Assembly (NCBI GenBank): GCA_013180625.2
Contig: SNVD02004835.1
Span: forward strand, 1-64,000
DNA from: Boswellia sacra
Lineage: Eukaryota > Streptophyta > Magnoliopsida > Sapindales > Burseraceae
Length of the DNA: 64,000 nt
Reading direction: 5' to 3'
The stretch's first letter is position 1; each line of letters starts with the position of its first letter. Position numbers and translations under genes: made by a program. Shown piece by piece: positions 1 through 11,589 of this stretch. Below the pieces are notes generated by a model. It was not told the origin of the DNA. It did no database searches and saw only the letters and a list, made by a program, of their open reading frames with translations.

Positions 1-253
1 GAGACAAGTGTGTAGGTTTTGTCAAACCTCACCGAAAGCATATCTAATTTTTTCAAATTTTGGGGCAATAAATCTGCATCGAGCAACTCCCACCGAAATT
101 ATGTCCCTATGTGTCAAATTTGAGAGTTTTACATGTGTGTATATATCCATTCTTCATATTTTCAAATGTCATTATTATAACATGTCTTACACTTGAAAAG
201 CATATTACCTAACGTGCATCATTGTCTTACACAAGGTTAGAGCACTTGTAGAC
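1..253. other. Unassigned sequence upstream of LOG copy
   Basis: AT-rich sequence with no reading frame I recognise. If the retroelement ending at 4297 is continuous, this stretch lies inside it, because no 5' LTR matching 2873-4297 occurs anywhere to the left within the window. Confidence 0.4.
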
Positions 254-905
254 ATGGAGAAAACACCAATTCGGCGATTCCAAACTATATGCGTATTTTG
301 TGGATCGCAATTTGGTAAAGATGGAGAGTTTACAACAACAGCTCTTGATCTTGGTAGGACATTAGCTGCGAGGGGTATTCATTTGATTTTATGGAGCGGG
401 TAGTCTTGGGTTAATGGGGTGTGTGTCGACAGCTGCATCCTTGGGAGGAAGCAAAGTTCTTGGCATTATCCCCAAACCTTTAGCTGTACGAGATATCATA
501 GGCAACACAATCGGGGAAGAGTTATAAGTCTCTAGCATGCACGAGCGTATTGCACATATGGTTGTTAAGTCCGATGCATATTAGCTTACCCGAGTGGTTA
601 TGGCACACATTAGAGGAGTATTTCAAAATCATCTCCTGGGCACAGCTAAACACCATAAAAAACCCATTGGTTTGTTAAATGTCAATAACTTTTTTGACGG
701 TTTGTTGTCTTTTCTTGATCAAGCTGTAGAAAAAAATTTCATCTCACCGTCGACGAGGCAAATCTTGGTTACAACTTCAACTGCAGGGGAGTTAATTGAC
801 AAACTACAAGAATTCGTCTATCCGCCTGATCCAACAACGGCTCAGATAGATTGGTTTGGAGAAGGCAATAAAAGGCGTAGACTGGATTTAACGCTCCATC
901 TGTAA
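254..905 (+). pseudogene. LOG-type cytokinin phosphoribohydrolase, broken intronless copy
   Basis: LOG enzymes release active cytokinin bases from cytokinin riboside 5'-monophosphates. Reading from the ATG at 254, the family hallmarks appear in order: the N-terminal ICVFCGS motif, a damaged glycine-rich segment near 390-415, GIIPK near 460, the MHER segment near 540, a PSGYGT version of the catalytic PGGYGT motif near 585-605, GLLNV near 670, and FISPSTRQI near 740. The C-terminal frame is open from 594 to 905. The copy is dead. There is a frameshift near 395, an in-frame stop near 525 and further frame loss around 575-610. LOG genes normally have several introns and this copy has none, so it looks like a reverse-transcribed copy. 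The PGG to PSG change would affect the nucleotide-binding loop. It lies in the same orientation as the retroelement remnant immediately downstream. Confidence 0.85.
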
Positions 906-2872
906 TGTCTATCTATTGGTTTGCTTCGTTTTTGTTTACTTTCTTTTAGTGTGTTTATTGAGATTTGCATGTCATTTCTTTTGAGTTTTTTTTTTCAGGT
1001 TGTTTCTTTCGCCCCAGGTAATATTTTCTAATCATGGCTTTTAGAGTGGGGCTTAAAAAGTTCCATTCCTCTTGAAACGCATTCTGGATCTCTTCAATCC
1101 ATAATGGCTGAATAAGGAGGCTAACTTCTAAACTTTTTATACCCATTCTAACTAACTTGTTTTTGTTTGCTGACTTGTTGAACTTTGTTATTTTATGAGT
1201 GAGTTTAGTTTTGGTTAATTTAGAGTTGTTGTGTGTTTTTTGGGTCTTTATCAGTTTCGATTCAAAAAAAAAAACATTGTGGAAAAACCTGAGAATGGCA
1301 GAATATGGGGTTTTCTTAACTCTTGAAACGCAATCTCTCTCAATAAATCTGTAGTTTGTTTATTTCATGTTGTTTGAAGTGTCTTGTTTCTTTTTTTGAT
1401 CTTTCATAATAAAGGTATATAGGCTGGAAACCTTAAGTCTGCGGGCTACTGGTCCTAAGGATTGTTTAAATATACAATCTTGACTCAGGTGTAACAAGCA
1501 CCATACCCCTTTTCTGCATTTTTGTGGTCAATGATAAGGCAATGATTGAATAAGAATACTCTTGGAAAATGATAAAATGCTGCATGGATCTGTGTGCCTT
1601 GAAAAGGCTTATGCTTTTCGCTTTGCTTGATTCTTGTGCAAACATGAGCACTGAGCATTATCACTGAGTATTTGTCACTTAGGAAAGTTTATGTAATTAA
1701 ATGTCTCTCAGATTCTCAATGAAATTCTAGAACTTGTTTGCTGGTCACTCGAGGCGAAATCCTAGACTGTGCAAAATTGGGGAAATGATTTAGGCCATCT
1801 TTGGACCGTTTGAGCCTTAATAGCCAACCTTGACTGAAATTGATCCCTAGTTACCCCTTTGAGCCTTTGTAAGCCTTTTTCTTTGTTAACTCACTAAAAG
1901 ATTTCCTAACTCAAATGAATTTATTCCAGACAGTTTATCCCTTACCTATGAGCATGTAGATCATTCACAATTAAATTTTGAGCTATGTTCTTGTTTTGGG
2001 AAGTAGAGGAGGTTGGGATGTTGTCATGAGCATGCAAGCGTTCTATTGTGTTTAAAAAAAAGAAAAAAGAAAAACAGAAAAAAACCAATCTGTACTTATC
2101 GTCCACGTACTTACACATTGAGGACAATGTGTTGTTTAAGTGTGGGGGAGGGGAAGTGTAAATAAAAAAAAAAGAAAAAAAGAAAAAAAAAGAACAAAAG
2201 AAGAAGAATAAGAGATCTATACCCTTAAGTGTTCTTAAAAAGAATGAAACAACAAAGTGTGGGGGTGTAGTTTTCTTTTATTTTCTACCCAAAAAAAAAG
2301 ATTGAGTGTTCTAAATAAGTTTGGGGGAGTAACCTGGTGAATTGAAATGAAGTTGTGTTATAGGATTGAGCTCTACATAGTCTTGAATGATTTATGTGTT
2401 TCTGGGTGATTTAAGCCAAATTATTATCCTTTATCATACCTTCACCCAAGCCAAACGTTACAAGCTTAATAAAGTCCTACTTGATTCTTGGTGTTGTGCA
2501 GGTCTACATTAGTGGAGAGTGACTTGAAAAGCAGGCCTATGGAGTTCATTTATACACACATCTTCAATATTAAATATGATTCATTTTTATGCATAAACTC
2601 ATCCGGTTTACAAGTGATTAGGTGAGAATGGCTCTACACACACACACTTGAGGAATTGAAGTGAAGCGAAACTAATATTTGAGATAAAATTGTTGATCAA
2701 GTGCATTATTTTGAAGTTTTCCTTGGGTTATAATTAAGTACAATCTTTGAGGCCTATTTGCAAGTTGAAGCATTTGTGGGTTTTAATTTTTCTTTGATTC
2801 TGTTTCGGTTTAGTTTTGTTTCGTATCATTTTAGCTGCTCGAGGACTAGCAAAGTCTAAGTGTGGGGGAATG
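906..2872 (+). mobile_element. 3' internal region of a Ty3/gypsy (Athila/Tat-type) retroelement
   Basis: No gene is visible here. The stretch holds T-rich sequence, an A/AAG-rich tract around 2160-2215, and short recurrences of 'gtgtggggg' at about 2143, 2259 and 2860. Its last bases, the purine run around 2860-2870, have the form of a polypurine tract directly before an LTR beginning TGATAGG. The part from about 1620 to 2760 is recognisably similar to 11590-12660 inside the separate Tat element. The 5' part of the element is not in the window, or lies upstream of the LOG copy. Confidence 0.6.
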
Positions 2873-4297
2873 TGATAGGTGTCTATTTATGTATTACTTT
2901 TATATCAATTCGTCCATGTTTCTTTGCTATATTCCTTGGTATTTTTATGTTTTTGTGTGGTTTTGATGTTTGTAGGAGTTTTGGAGCAACTTGCACAAAA
3001 ACGGAGTAAAACCCTTCATTTTCACCTCTGCTAGTCAACCATCTTCTCGGATTTAATTGGATTGATATACAATGAACCCGATGACATATTATATACCGTT
3101 GGAAAGCTCTCGAAGTCTATTTTCTGGAGAAATTTACGGTTTATAAATCCATTCAGTGTACCAAAAAGTTGTAATCAAAACAGTGTGAGAAGTATAGAAA
3201 TGTAATTCCACAAATCACTGTAGCATGTATAATACGGGACACTGTAGCAGGTTACTGTAGCAGAGTATTTAAACACATTTTAGGGTTTTATTTTCATAAA
3301 TTGAAGAGGGGAAAACGTGGGAGGAGGCTGCATTTCTGGATTTCTCTCATCCCTTGGAGTTCTTGAAGGAGAAAGAAGATTTTTGAAAGAGGAGGAACTA
3401 CAATTCCAAGAAGATTCATCTACAAAGAAGATTTTCAAAGAATTTGCTAAGTTCTTTCTTTCCTTTTCAATTCTGGAATTTCTCTGTATTGTATTTGTTA
3501 TTCTGATTGAATATGTGTAACTAAATCTGAATTGGTTGAGGGTGATTTCAAAGCCCTTGATATGGATTTTGTGAGTTGATTGTGTAAGAAATTGTTATCC
3601 AATTCTCTAATTGAAGTTGCTTGTATTTTCCCATATCTAATGCTTATGATTGCTTACGGATTGTATTTGGAATGGCCAACTGAATATAATCTGTTGTTGT
3701 CTATTGTTAGATTAGAAATCTTGATCCGTAATTGTCATGAATTTTCAATCACTAGTAGCAAAATTGTGATCAGAGATTGCAATTGGAAAATACAACCTAG
3801 GTTAAATAATCCGAACTTGTGTGATTATTGCTTAGATCAACCTATCTTTCTCATCGTAATGCTTCTATTGAATTAAACTTAGAGAGCTTGTTCTAGGTTG
3901 TTTAATGGATAGAGATTAAATAAAGAGCTTGTTTTATTTAACAACAAAGTAAGGAAAGATTGGGATAACAGAGCTTGTTGTTATCTACGGTTGATAACTT
4001 CAATGCTGTAATTGGATTACAATTCTATGTTAATTCACAAATTCATATCTTGTGGCAGAGAATGAACTCTTAACCAAGTGTCTCTCATTGATTTTTCACT
4101 CCATTTAACTTTGCTTTGTGTTATTCTTCATTTGCTTTCGTATTAAGTTTAGTTAATCAATCAACAAAACCCCCCTGTTTAGTTTATTATTGCTGGAAAA
4201 TAACAAATTCAATTAGAATCAATCCTCGTGGGAACGATATCTACTTATCACTTTATTACTTGTGCGACTAGTATACTTGCTAGTTTCAAACGCATCA
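2873..4297 (+). repeat. 3' LTR of gypsy-type element (1425 bases)
   Basis: The LTR begins TGATAGGTG at 2873 after a polypurine tract and ends CGCATCA at 4297, so the ends are TG...CA with TGAT/ATCA complementary termini. It contains repeated CTGTAGCA motifs near 3220-3260 followed by a TATTTAAAC box near 3268, a plausible promoter. The next bases (4298 on) align with the uninterrupted sequence at 5777 on, where TAGGT continues into other MULE sequence. That fixes 4297 as the outer edge and suggests TAGGT as the target duplication. The partner LTR is outside the window. Confidence 0.72.
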
Positions 4298-5487
4298 TAG
4301 GTCAATGTCTCCATGTTGTCCGCATAAATTAAAATGAGTTATGTTTTTCAAATGCTGACATTTAAGATTTGTTAAAGAAGCGATGCCTGGAGGATGATTT
4401 CAAGACCACTGTCCTCAGCGAGTTGGTTAGTCTTTGAGAGGAGGTCAAAATAGTCTGGGAGGATAACATGTAGCTGTTAAAAGAGATCAAACTACCAAAG
4501 GCTGCAGTGACATTATTGGGATGGCACTTTGATCATGCAGACATGGTATTGAACCTTTGGTAACTTTTCCTTTGGTTCCTATTATCATTGAAAGAATCAG
4601 CTATTTTGTGACAGAATTGGATGTTTGTCTTGTACAAGATGAGGAAACCAAGGAGGACGAACCACTTCCAGAGCAAGATGAGCCTCACGACGATCTTGCT
4701 CAGCACAGTCTCCAAGTCTTTGAGGGTGCCCCTCCAGATTTTGTCTCCCGACGTAGCCGTTGATTGTTCCCAATAAAACATAAGCGGAGTCCCTTTGTTA
4801 ACCCTTCGAGAAGAAAGAGAATGAAGCATACGATGCAAGCTTCAACTGAGGCTAACATACCTTCATTTCTGATAGGCACTAATGAGCCGATGTCTCCACG
4901 TACCATTATTCAGACTGATGCTGCCTCTCCACCAACCACTGAGGTGTAGCTCTAACGACCACTATTTGACCCACTTGCTCTTATGCCAAACGTTGAGGTT
5001 GAGTTCTTCGATAACTGGATGTCCAAAGGATCAGGTCTTGTTGACCTCGAGGTGTTTGAGGTCGATAAAGAGTTCTTTCAGATCCTTACGACGGTGGCGG
5101 AGTGGCTTACCTTAGAGATTTGACTAATTCCCAGCCTCATTATTTATTGTGCATCTTTACATATTAATGCTATGTTGTGCCACAATGCAGCACATTGATG
5201 GTTGTTTGTGGATATTACAGCGAAAGCCAGTAGATCTAGGCGTCGATGTGGTTGAGAGATCAACCTTCTTGGATACTACGTTATGTGTAAGGTTTCTTCT
5301 ATGCTCTAAGAATTCTAATGAGTAATTCTTCGACACTTTTATCCTAATACCATTTGTAATTACATAGTTAAAGGTCCAAGCGCTATGGTAGCGGTACCAG
5401 AGTGTATTGGATGACATCGACTGGGATAGTGAATCCAAGCTAGTGAACTACGTAGATGGAGATAGTCTGCTCGTTAGCCGATTGTGG
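4298..5487 (+). repeat. Tandem duplication within MULE Ulp1 gene, copy 1
   Basis: This stretch aligns nearly base for base with 5777-6954, starting at TAGGT and ending at CCGATTGTGG. Differences are scattered substitutions and small indels, for example about 11 extra bases near 4991-5010. Bases 5488-5776, between the two copies, encode a proline/serine-rich linker seen only once. They represent what normally precedes the unit. Confidence 0.85.
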
Positions 5488-5776
5488 CAGGAGTAGGTTG
5501 AGGGCATCCAACATGGATGACCACCTGTTCCACCTCCGGATGTCTCAGAGGGACCGACACCCACTTACCCAGATGAGGTTGGATCCACTATGCCACAGGA
5601 GATATATCATCCCCTCCTGATGTGTCAGTTATGTTGCATGTTGAAGACGGTGCCCTAGTATACCCTCCTATGGGTCGTTCACCCTCGATAGGCAGCTCAC
5701 CTCCCAGTTGGGAGCCTTCTTCCATAGTTGGGCCTTCATCGCCACCTCAGGCCATTACACCCAATCTCACTCTGAG

Positions 5777-6954
5777 TAGGTAAATGTCTCCATGTTGTCC
5801 ACATAAATTAAAATGAGTTATGTTTTTCAAATACTAACGTTTAAGATTTGTTAAATGAGCGATGCCAGGAGGATGATTTTAGCACCACTGTCCTCAGCGA
5901 GTTAGTTAGTTTCTGAGAGGAGGTCAAAATAGTCTGGGAGGATAACATGTTGCTGTTAGAGGAGATCAAACTACTAAAGGCTGCAGTGACATTATTGGGA
6001 TGGCACTTTGATCACACGGACATGGTATTGAACCCTTGGTAACTTTTCCTTTGGTTCCTATTATCATTGAAAGAATCAACTATTTTGTAACAGAATTGGA
6101 TGTTTGTCTTGTACAAGATGAGGAAACCGAGGAGGATGAACCACTTCCAGAGCAAGATAAGCCTCACGACGATCCTGCTCAGCAGAGTCTCCAAGTCTTT
6201 AAGGGTGCCCCTCTAGATTTTGTCTCCCGACGTAGCTGTTGATTGTTCCCAATAAAACATAAGTGGAGTCCCTTTGTCAACCCTTCAGGAAGAAAGAGAA
6301 TGAAGCATACGATGCAAGCTTCAGCTGAGGCTAACATACCTTCAGTTTTGATGGGCACTAATGAGTGATGTCTCCACATACCATCATTCAGACTGATGCT
6401 GCCTCTCCACCAACCACTGAGGCATAGCTCTAACGACCACTATTCAACACACTTGCTCTTATGCCAAAAGTTCTTTGAGAACTGGATGTCCAAAGGATCA
6501 AGTCTTGTTGACCTCGTGGTGTTCGAGGCTGATAAAGAGTTCTTCCAGATCCTTGCGACGATGACGGAGTGGCTTACCTCAGAGATTTGACTAATTCCCA
6601 GCCTCGTTATTTATTGTGCATCTTTACATAGTAATTCTAAGTTGTGCCACAATGCAGCACATCGTTGTTTATTTATGGATATTATAGCGGAAGCCAGTTG
6701 ATCTAGGCGTCGATGTGGTTGAGAGATCAACCTTCTTGGATACTACGTTCTGGGTAAGGTTTCCTCTATGCTCTAAGAATTCTAATGAGTAATTCTTAGT
6801 CACTTTTATCCTAATACCATTTGTAATTACGTAGTTAAAGGTCCAAGGGCTGTGGTAGCAATACCAGAGTGCATTGGATGACATCAACTGGGATAGTGAA
6901 TCCAAGGTAGTGAACTACATAGATGAAGATAGTCCGCTCGTTGGCCGATTGTGG
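5777..6954 (+). repeat. Tandem duplication within MULE Ulp1 gene, copy 2
   Basis: Second copy of the unit at 4298-5487. It continues directly into the sequence leading to the catalytic domain (6955 on), so it is the copy in native context. Its left edge runs without interruption into 5776, giving the empty-site sequence for the retroelement insertion next to copy 1. Confidence 0.85.
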
Positions 6955-7508
6955 GAGGATCTTCATTGGGTAATTAATTGTTATCAGATACTGTTACAAA
7001 ATGATCATGTCATTTTGCTAAGCTTTACACTAACATAGCTTCATTTTTTGTTTTGTAGTTATATATTCCTATGAACATCGACGGTGAGCATTGAGCGGTG
7101 GCCCATATGGATATAAATCGCCACCTAGTTGGGATTTACAACTCCTACACTGTGAGCACATCGCTTGACATAGACTTCCCCACTAACCCTTTCGACATCG
7201 AGTTAGTGGAGGATACAACAGAGGTCCCTCAGCAAAAGGCTAGAGGAGGGGCCTGTGGAGTATTCTGTCTGTTGCTCATGGAGTACCTTGCAGGTGGTGT
7301 TCCATTGGTGACTGTATAGGCTTTCATAGAGGAAACACTTTGACATAGGATAGCAATGCACTGCTGGACTCATCGGATTCAGATCCGGGGCACCACAGGT
7401 GGTACTGCTACTCCTATCTCCAAATCAGGTGCTGCAACCGTCCTCCCACCAAATGCTGCACCTAGAAGCGATACTCTAGTGATAGCTCCAGATCCTCCAG
7501 ATACATGA

Positions 7509-7807
7509 TCTCCTGTTATTCATAGGGTGTACATATTTTGAACATATGGTTTATTGATTTTCTACATATAGAGATATGGTTTTGTACATATGGTTTATTA
7601 ATTTTGTACATATGGTTTGTTACCAGAATACCTAAATTAGGATTCCTGATATTTTTTAGAAACACATTGCGGACATGATAAACTGTATGTATTATGTACA
7701 TATGCTTGTTTAATTCATTGGCTTAATTTATAAGTAAAACAAAGTTATACTACATAGATGATAAAACGTTATACAAAATTAAACAGGTATTATTTTATAT
7801 AAACTAA
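7509..7807. other. MULE spacer with short repeats
   Basis: No gene. At about 7535-7620 the words ACATATGGTTT and TTTTGTACATATGG recur several times. The rest is AT-rich spacer up to the Tat insertion site. Confidence 0.55.
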
Positions 7808-7812
7808 GGTAT
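7808..7812. repeat. Target-site duplication GGTAT, left of Tat element
   Basis: GGTAT directly precedes the LTR start TGTAGATAC and recurs at 18706-18710 directly after the second LTR. Perfect five-base match, the size expected for gypsy integration. Confidence 0.85.
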
Positions 7813-9656
7813 TGTAGATACTAAATTTTTTAGGCTTGATGAAGGAATAAAGATGAATGTCGAGCAATGAAAACGATCGAAATGCCCTTAAAGATCAAGA
7901 AGAGAAGGGTGAGAAGAAGTCGGTGAAGAGTCTCGAAAACTGATACATAACTTTGAAAATTCAAAAAAAAATAATCTGGGAGGAATCTGATGATGAGTCA
8001 TATAATCAGATTCCTCCCAATACCTTGCAAAGCTACAGATGTCTAGTTTTCATAAGAATTTATAGACTATGAATCAGAGTTTAAATCAAAAAGTTATAAG
8101 CAATTGAATAGACAAAGGTCAGAAAGGACTCAATTACAAAATTTTAAAATAGGAAGGGCGAAACAGCTAGTACACTGTTCACGAGGTACTGTTTACGTGT
8201 TAATGTTTATCCGAATCATACATTGGTTATTTATCACATTTTCACTCCAAGGAAAGCCTATAAGCACACTTTGGGCACACTTCTCAAGGCATCCAGAAAT
8301 TCTCTCTCTCTCTCTCCCTCCCTCTAGGATACACTTATGAGAATTCCAAGGAGTCCTTTCTAGTTTAATATTTTTGGGGCATTTTATATTGCTCTAAACC
8401 AAGAAAGGGTACCTCCTGAAAGCAGTTTTCTCTTTTCCCTCATATTTTCTTTATTTTTCTTGCTTAGAATTAAGCATGTTTAGGTTTATTTATCCTTAGA
8501 ATAAGCATGTTTAGGATTTATTTTGATGCTTAGAAGCATGTTTAGAGTTTTATGAATTGTCTAGCCCTTATTTGTTTTGCAAGATAGATAAGCGTGTCAA
8601 AGTAAGTCCCCTATCTTTCCTTTTTTAGAATCATGCTTAGGAATTTAATTTCTTTGCGCATGCTTGAAAACATGTCTAGGAGTACATGCTTAGAATCATG
8701 CTTAAGGGCGCATGCTTAGAATCATGCTAGGAGAATTTACTTGCTTTGATGAATGCTGGGAAATAGCACAGAATAGACAAGAATTATCGTTTTGCCCTTG
8801 AATGTCTTGTTTGAGCTAAAATAGCTATGATTGCTTTCAATTGTTTGAATTAGGCTAGAAATGCCATGTTTAGGCTCGAATATGCCATGAATGACATGTT
8901 AGGCTAAAAATGCCATGATAAATGATGTGAATTATGCTAGAATAAGCAATAAGGTAGAATTGCCATGTTAGAATTTATCAAAATCTAGGTTAGAATGCCA
9001 TGATATTAAATTATGGCTTTGTTTGATTTTATTGTTGATGCATGTATGAATGTTTGTTTATTAAGAAGTGTAATTATGTGATACCATGAAGTGCTGATAG
9101 ACTCACATTGATGGCGAGGGACCATCATTTAGAATAAATATTCAAATATATGAATGCATTGAATATTTTATTTTATTGTTGAATAATAAATGTTGTAATC
9201 CTCTTCCCTTCCCCAATGTTTGATGGAAATGTAATTTTTTCTTCTCCCACTTTCTATGTATGAATATACAATTGTCATTGATTGAATAATCACCTCATAT
9301 ACTTAATGAAGATAAAAAATAAGAATGTGTAAATAAAATGAACAACACTAAGCAGACTAAGTAACAATATGGGTTATTCCTATATGGTATTTCTCAAGTG
9401 GAGGTAGGATTTATATCCGGGCGGGTCGAAAGACTCGTACCTAACTTCCCGAACCAATCTCTGAAGGGATGAGGGTAGTTTAGGGCCCAAAGCGAGGGAT
9501 CGGATTGCCCCCATTCATTCCCAATTGAATATTTGGGTGGCGACTCCTTTCTCCAGATGTGCCGATAGCTCGTTTGTGTTCCCTTAAGTCTTGAAAGGGG
9601 CTTTGATATAGTGTTATGGTTGCAAATGCTCTGGCGAGATGAAAGCCCCATTCACA
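7813..9656 (+). repeat. 5' LTR of Tat-type element
   Basis: Starts TGTAGATAC at 7813 and ends TTCACA at 9656. It aligns throughout with 16918-18705. It contains a CT-rich microsatellite near 8304-8328 and a series of loosely repeated 'catgcttagaat' and 'tagaatgccatg' words between about 8460 and 9000. Confidence 0.85.
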
Positions 9657-9657
9657 G

Positions 9658-9674
9658 TGGCGACTCCACTGGAG
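9658..9674 (+). other. Primer binding site of Tat-type element
   Basis: TGGCGACTCCACTGGAG begins two bases after the 5' LTR end. This is the typical Tat/Ogre position and sequence, reported to match a tRNA-Arg 3' end. The tRNA identity is from memory and not checked. Confidence 0.7.
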
Positions 9675-10482
9675 ATAAGAAAAGTTGATTCCGATAGGAT
9701 TATCAAATTTTAATACCTCGTGTTGATATAATGAGTCATTGCATTACTGCACTTTTGCACACAATGAGCATGAAATGCCTAAGTTAGATGTGTGGCATTG
9801 GCATGAGAAGTCATTGGCTCCATTCGACCCCTAGCCGACTTATGTTGGTGTCACCACCTTTGAGCATGTACATCGAATTGATATAAAAAGAGACCGACCC
9901 AAGGGGGCATCTTTTGCTTGAAGAAGCCTAGACCATTAGATCTTTGAGACTCAAGCCCAAGTAGATGACTTTAGAAATTTTCAATAGGATGAATATCCAA
10001 AACCCATGTTGAAATGCATGTCTATGGATGTAAATTCCCCATGATTAGAATAGCATCAACTCAAAACCTCATGGAACCATGAACAAATGCCACATGTCAA
10101 GTCACCCATAAGAATAAAATGGGAATATGTACCATTAGTTAAGGTTATCATGACGTTTAGAAAACCATGTTATGATAATCATGAAGAATCTAACATCAAC
10201 ATGAATGTTAGAATTAGGAGAGAGAATCTCTGATACCGGCGTCCCATGATGATGTCTTGGGACTGAAGCCAAAAATCCGGGGAAAAGAGACTCGATTTCA
10301 CATGTGCGAGAGGAATAAGGTTGGAAGGCTAAAAGCGTGTCTATGCCCTTGTATGAGCATGCATCATATGATACATACATGTATGCATGCATGCATGGCA
10401 TTAACACCTTTGTTTTGTAGCCACCATAACTTGGATTAGACGAGGTGGTTATTTGACAAGGCAAGAAGTACCAGTTGATGAA
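9675..10482 (+). other. Untranslated leader of Tat-type element
   Basis: No coding region recognised. Contains a run of ATGCATGC words near 10375-10398. It leads to the probable gag start. Confidence 0.5.
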
Positions 10483-11372
10483 ATGGCCGCACCTAAAAAC
10501 GACAATGCTGAAATGGCCTAATTGAGAGCTGATATGACTGCACTCCAACAGTAAATGGCCCAATTCATTGAAGCACTGCAAACTAGGCCCAACCACATGA
10601 ATCAACCTCTACCCGAAGGTAATGGTGGGAAAAATGGCGAGACAAGCCAACGAGGGACAAGAGGAAAAGCCCGATCAACTAAGAAGAACCCGAATCAGTC
10701 AGGCAGTTGGCCAAAGATATGGAAAAGATCAAATCTCTCTTGAAGAAAAAGGGATTGAAAAAGGTCGAAGACCTAGACGACATCTTACTTATGGGAGATC
10801 AAGATTTGCCTCTAAAGTTTTGTTTACTGAACTTGCCCAAATTCAATAAGGAGGGGAATCCCAAGACTCATTTGAGACAGTATGCAACTGTCATGGCCAC
10901 CACTCCTTTGATGAAAGAATATATCTTGAAGTATTTCGGTGTTATCCATGGGAGGCAATGTGTAGTGTGGTATCACGATCTTTCTAAAAGAGTTCAAGAA
11001 GATTGGGAAGAGCTATCAAAACACTTCATAGAACAATATCACTACAACACCCAACTGGGGGTAACTCTGAAAGATTTGGAGATGACACGTCAAAAGCCCA
11101 GCGAGACTTTCTCAAAATATCTAGGCTGTTGGAGGGCCAAAGCTGCCAAGATGACGACAAGGCCTATGGAGAATGATCAAGTCCGTATGGTGATCAATGG
11201 AGTTCATGCCTTCATCAGTGATAGGCTTATAGGCTTTCCAATCAAGACATTCAAAGATTTGTGTGATTCGGGCATTCAAATAGAAGATTTGGAGGCCAAG
11301 CAGAGGAGAAGTAACAACAAAAATCAAGAACAGTATGACCAATCCAACGGGTCAGACAATGACGATGCATAA
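10483..11372 (+). pseudogene. Tat-type retrotransposon gag, broken
   Basis: Gag forms the capsid particle that packages element RNA. The likely start is the ATG at 10483 (MAAPKNDN). A stop follows at codon 13 and the frame then shifts. The conserved part is one open frame from 10707 to 11372: a lysine-rich helix, then LPKFNKEGNPKTHLRQY (a classic gypsy capsid N-terminal segment), WYHDL, and the ETFSKYLGCWRAKA segment typical of Retrotrans_gag. It ends in a glutamine/asparagine-rich tail. There is no zinc knuckle and no protease downstream, so it is both frame-broken and separated from any pol. Upstream fragments in two other frames (10555-10743, 10622-10849) show one or two indels near 10600-10700. 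Confidence 0.8.
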
Positions 11373-11589
11373 GTGCATGCTTGATAAAAGACTTGATTGA
11401 CAATGGGAGAATTCCTAATTTAAAGAGAGAATTATGATGTTTTGAAATGCTTGGTCTTAAGAATAATACGAGAGTTGTGTATTCTTTTGATGATCATTGA
11501 TAAAATCATGATACTCATTGGAAATAGATTTTTGATAATACATAAGATTGTGTTGTTTACATACCTGACTCTTTTTGCTAGATGAGTTT
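11373..11589 (+). other. AT-rich spacer after gag
   Basis: No coding region or repeat recognised. Confidence 0.4.

Larger units (their letters stand above)
4298..7508 (+). pseudogene. MULE-borne Ulp1-like (C48) cysteine protease, broken
   Basis: Ulp1-type proteases cleave SUMO or related modifiers; MULE-borne versions are of unknown function. The C-terminal domain is read in one frame at about 7059-7508. The catalytic His is in GEH (7089-7091). It is followed by TGA at 7092-7094, where the family has Trp. The position of the catalytic Asp reads Asn in GIYNSY (7140-7142). The catalytic Cys is present in GGACGVF (7254-7256). A proline/serine/threonine-rich tail runs to a TGA at 7506. A likely intron spans 6970-7058 (GTAATT to TTTTGTAG, with a possible CTAAC branch site near 7031). 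Upstream, acidic linker and basic segments (open frames 4557-4763, 4764-4949 and their copies at 6036-6242 onward) are shifted by indels. Part of this region is duplicated in tandem. The lost Asp and Trp make a working enzyme unlikely. Confidence 0.7.

Noticed and set aside
9658..9674. tRNA gene at primer binding sites
   Set aside because: Only the short primer-complementary segments occur here and at 38077, 31493 and 62513; there is no cloverleaf around them.
10135..10605. 156-codon open frame on the minus strand
   Set aside because: Lies in the Tat leader with no motif; overlaps the gag start and has no support.
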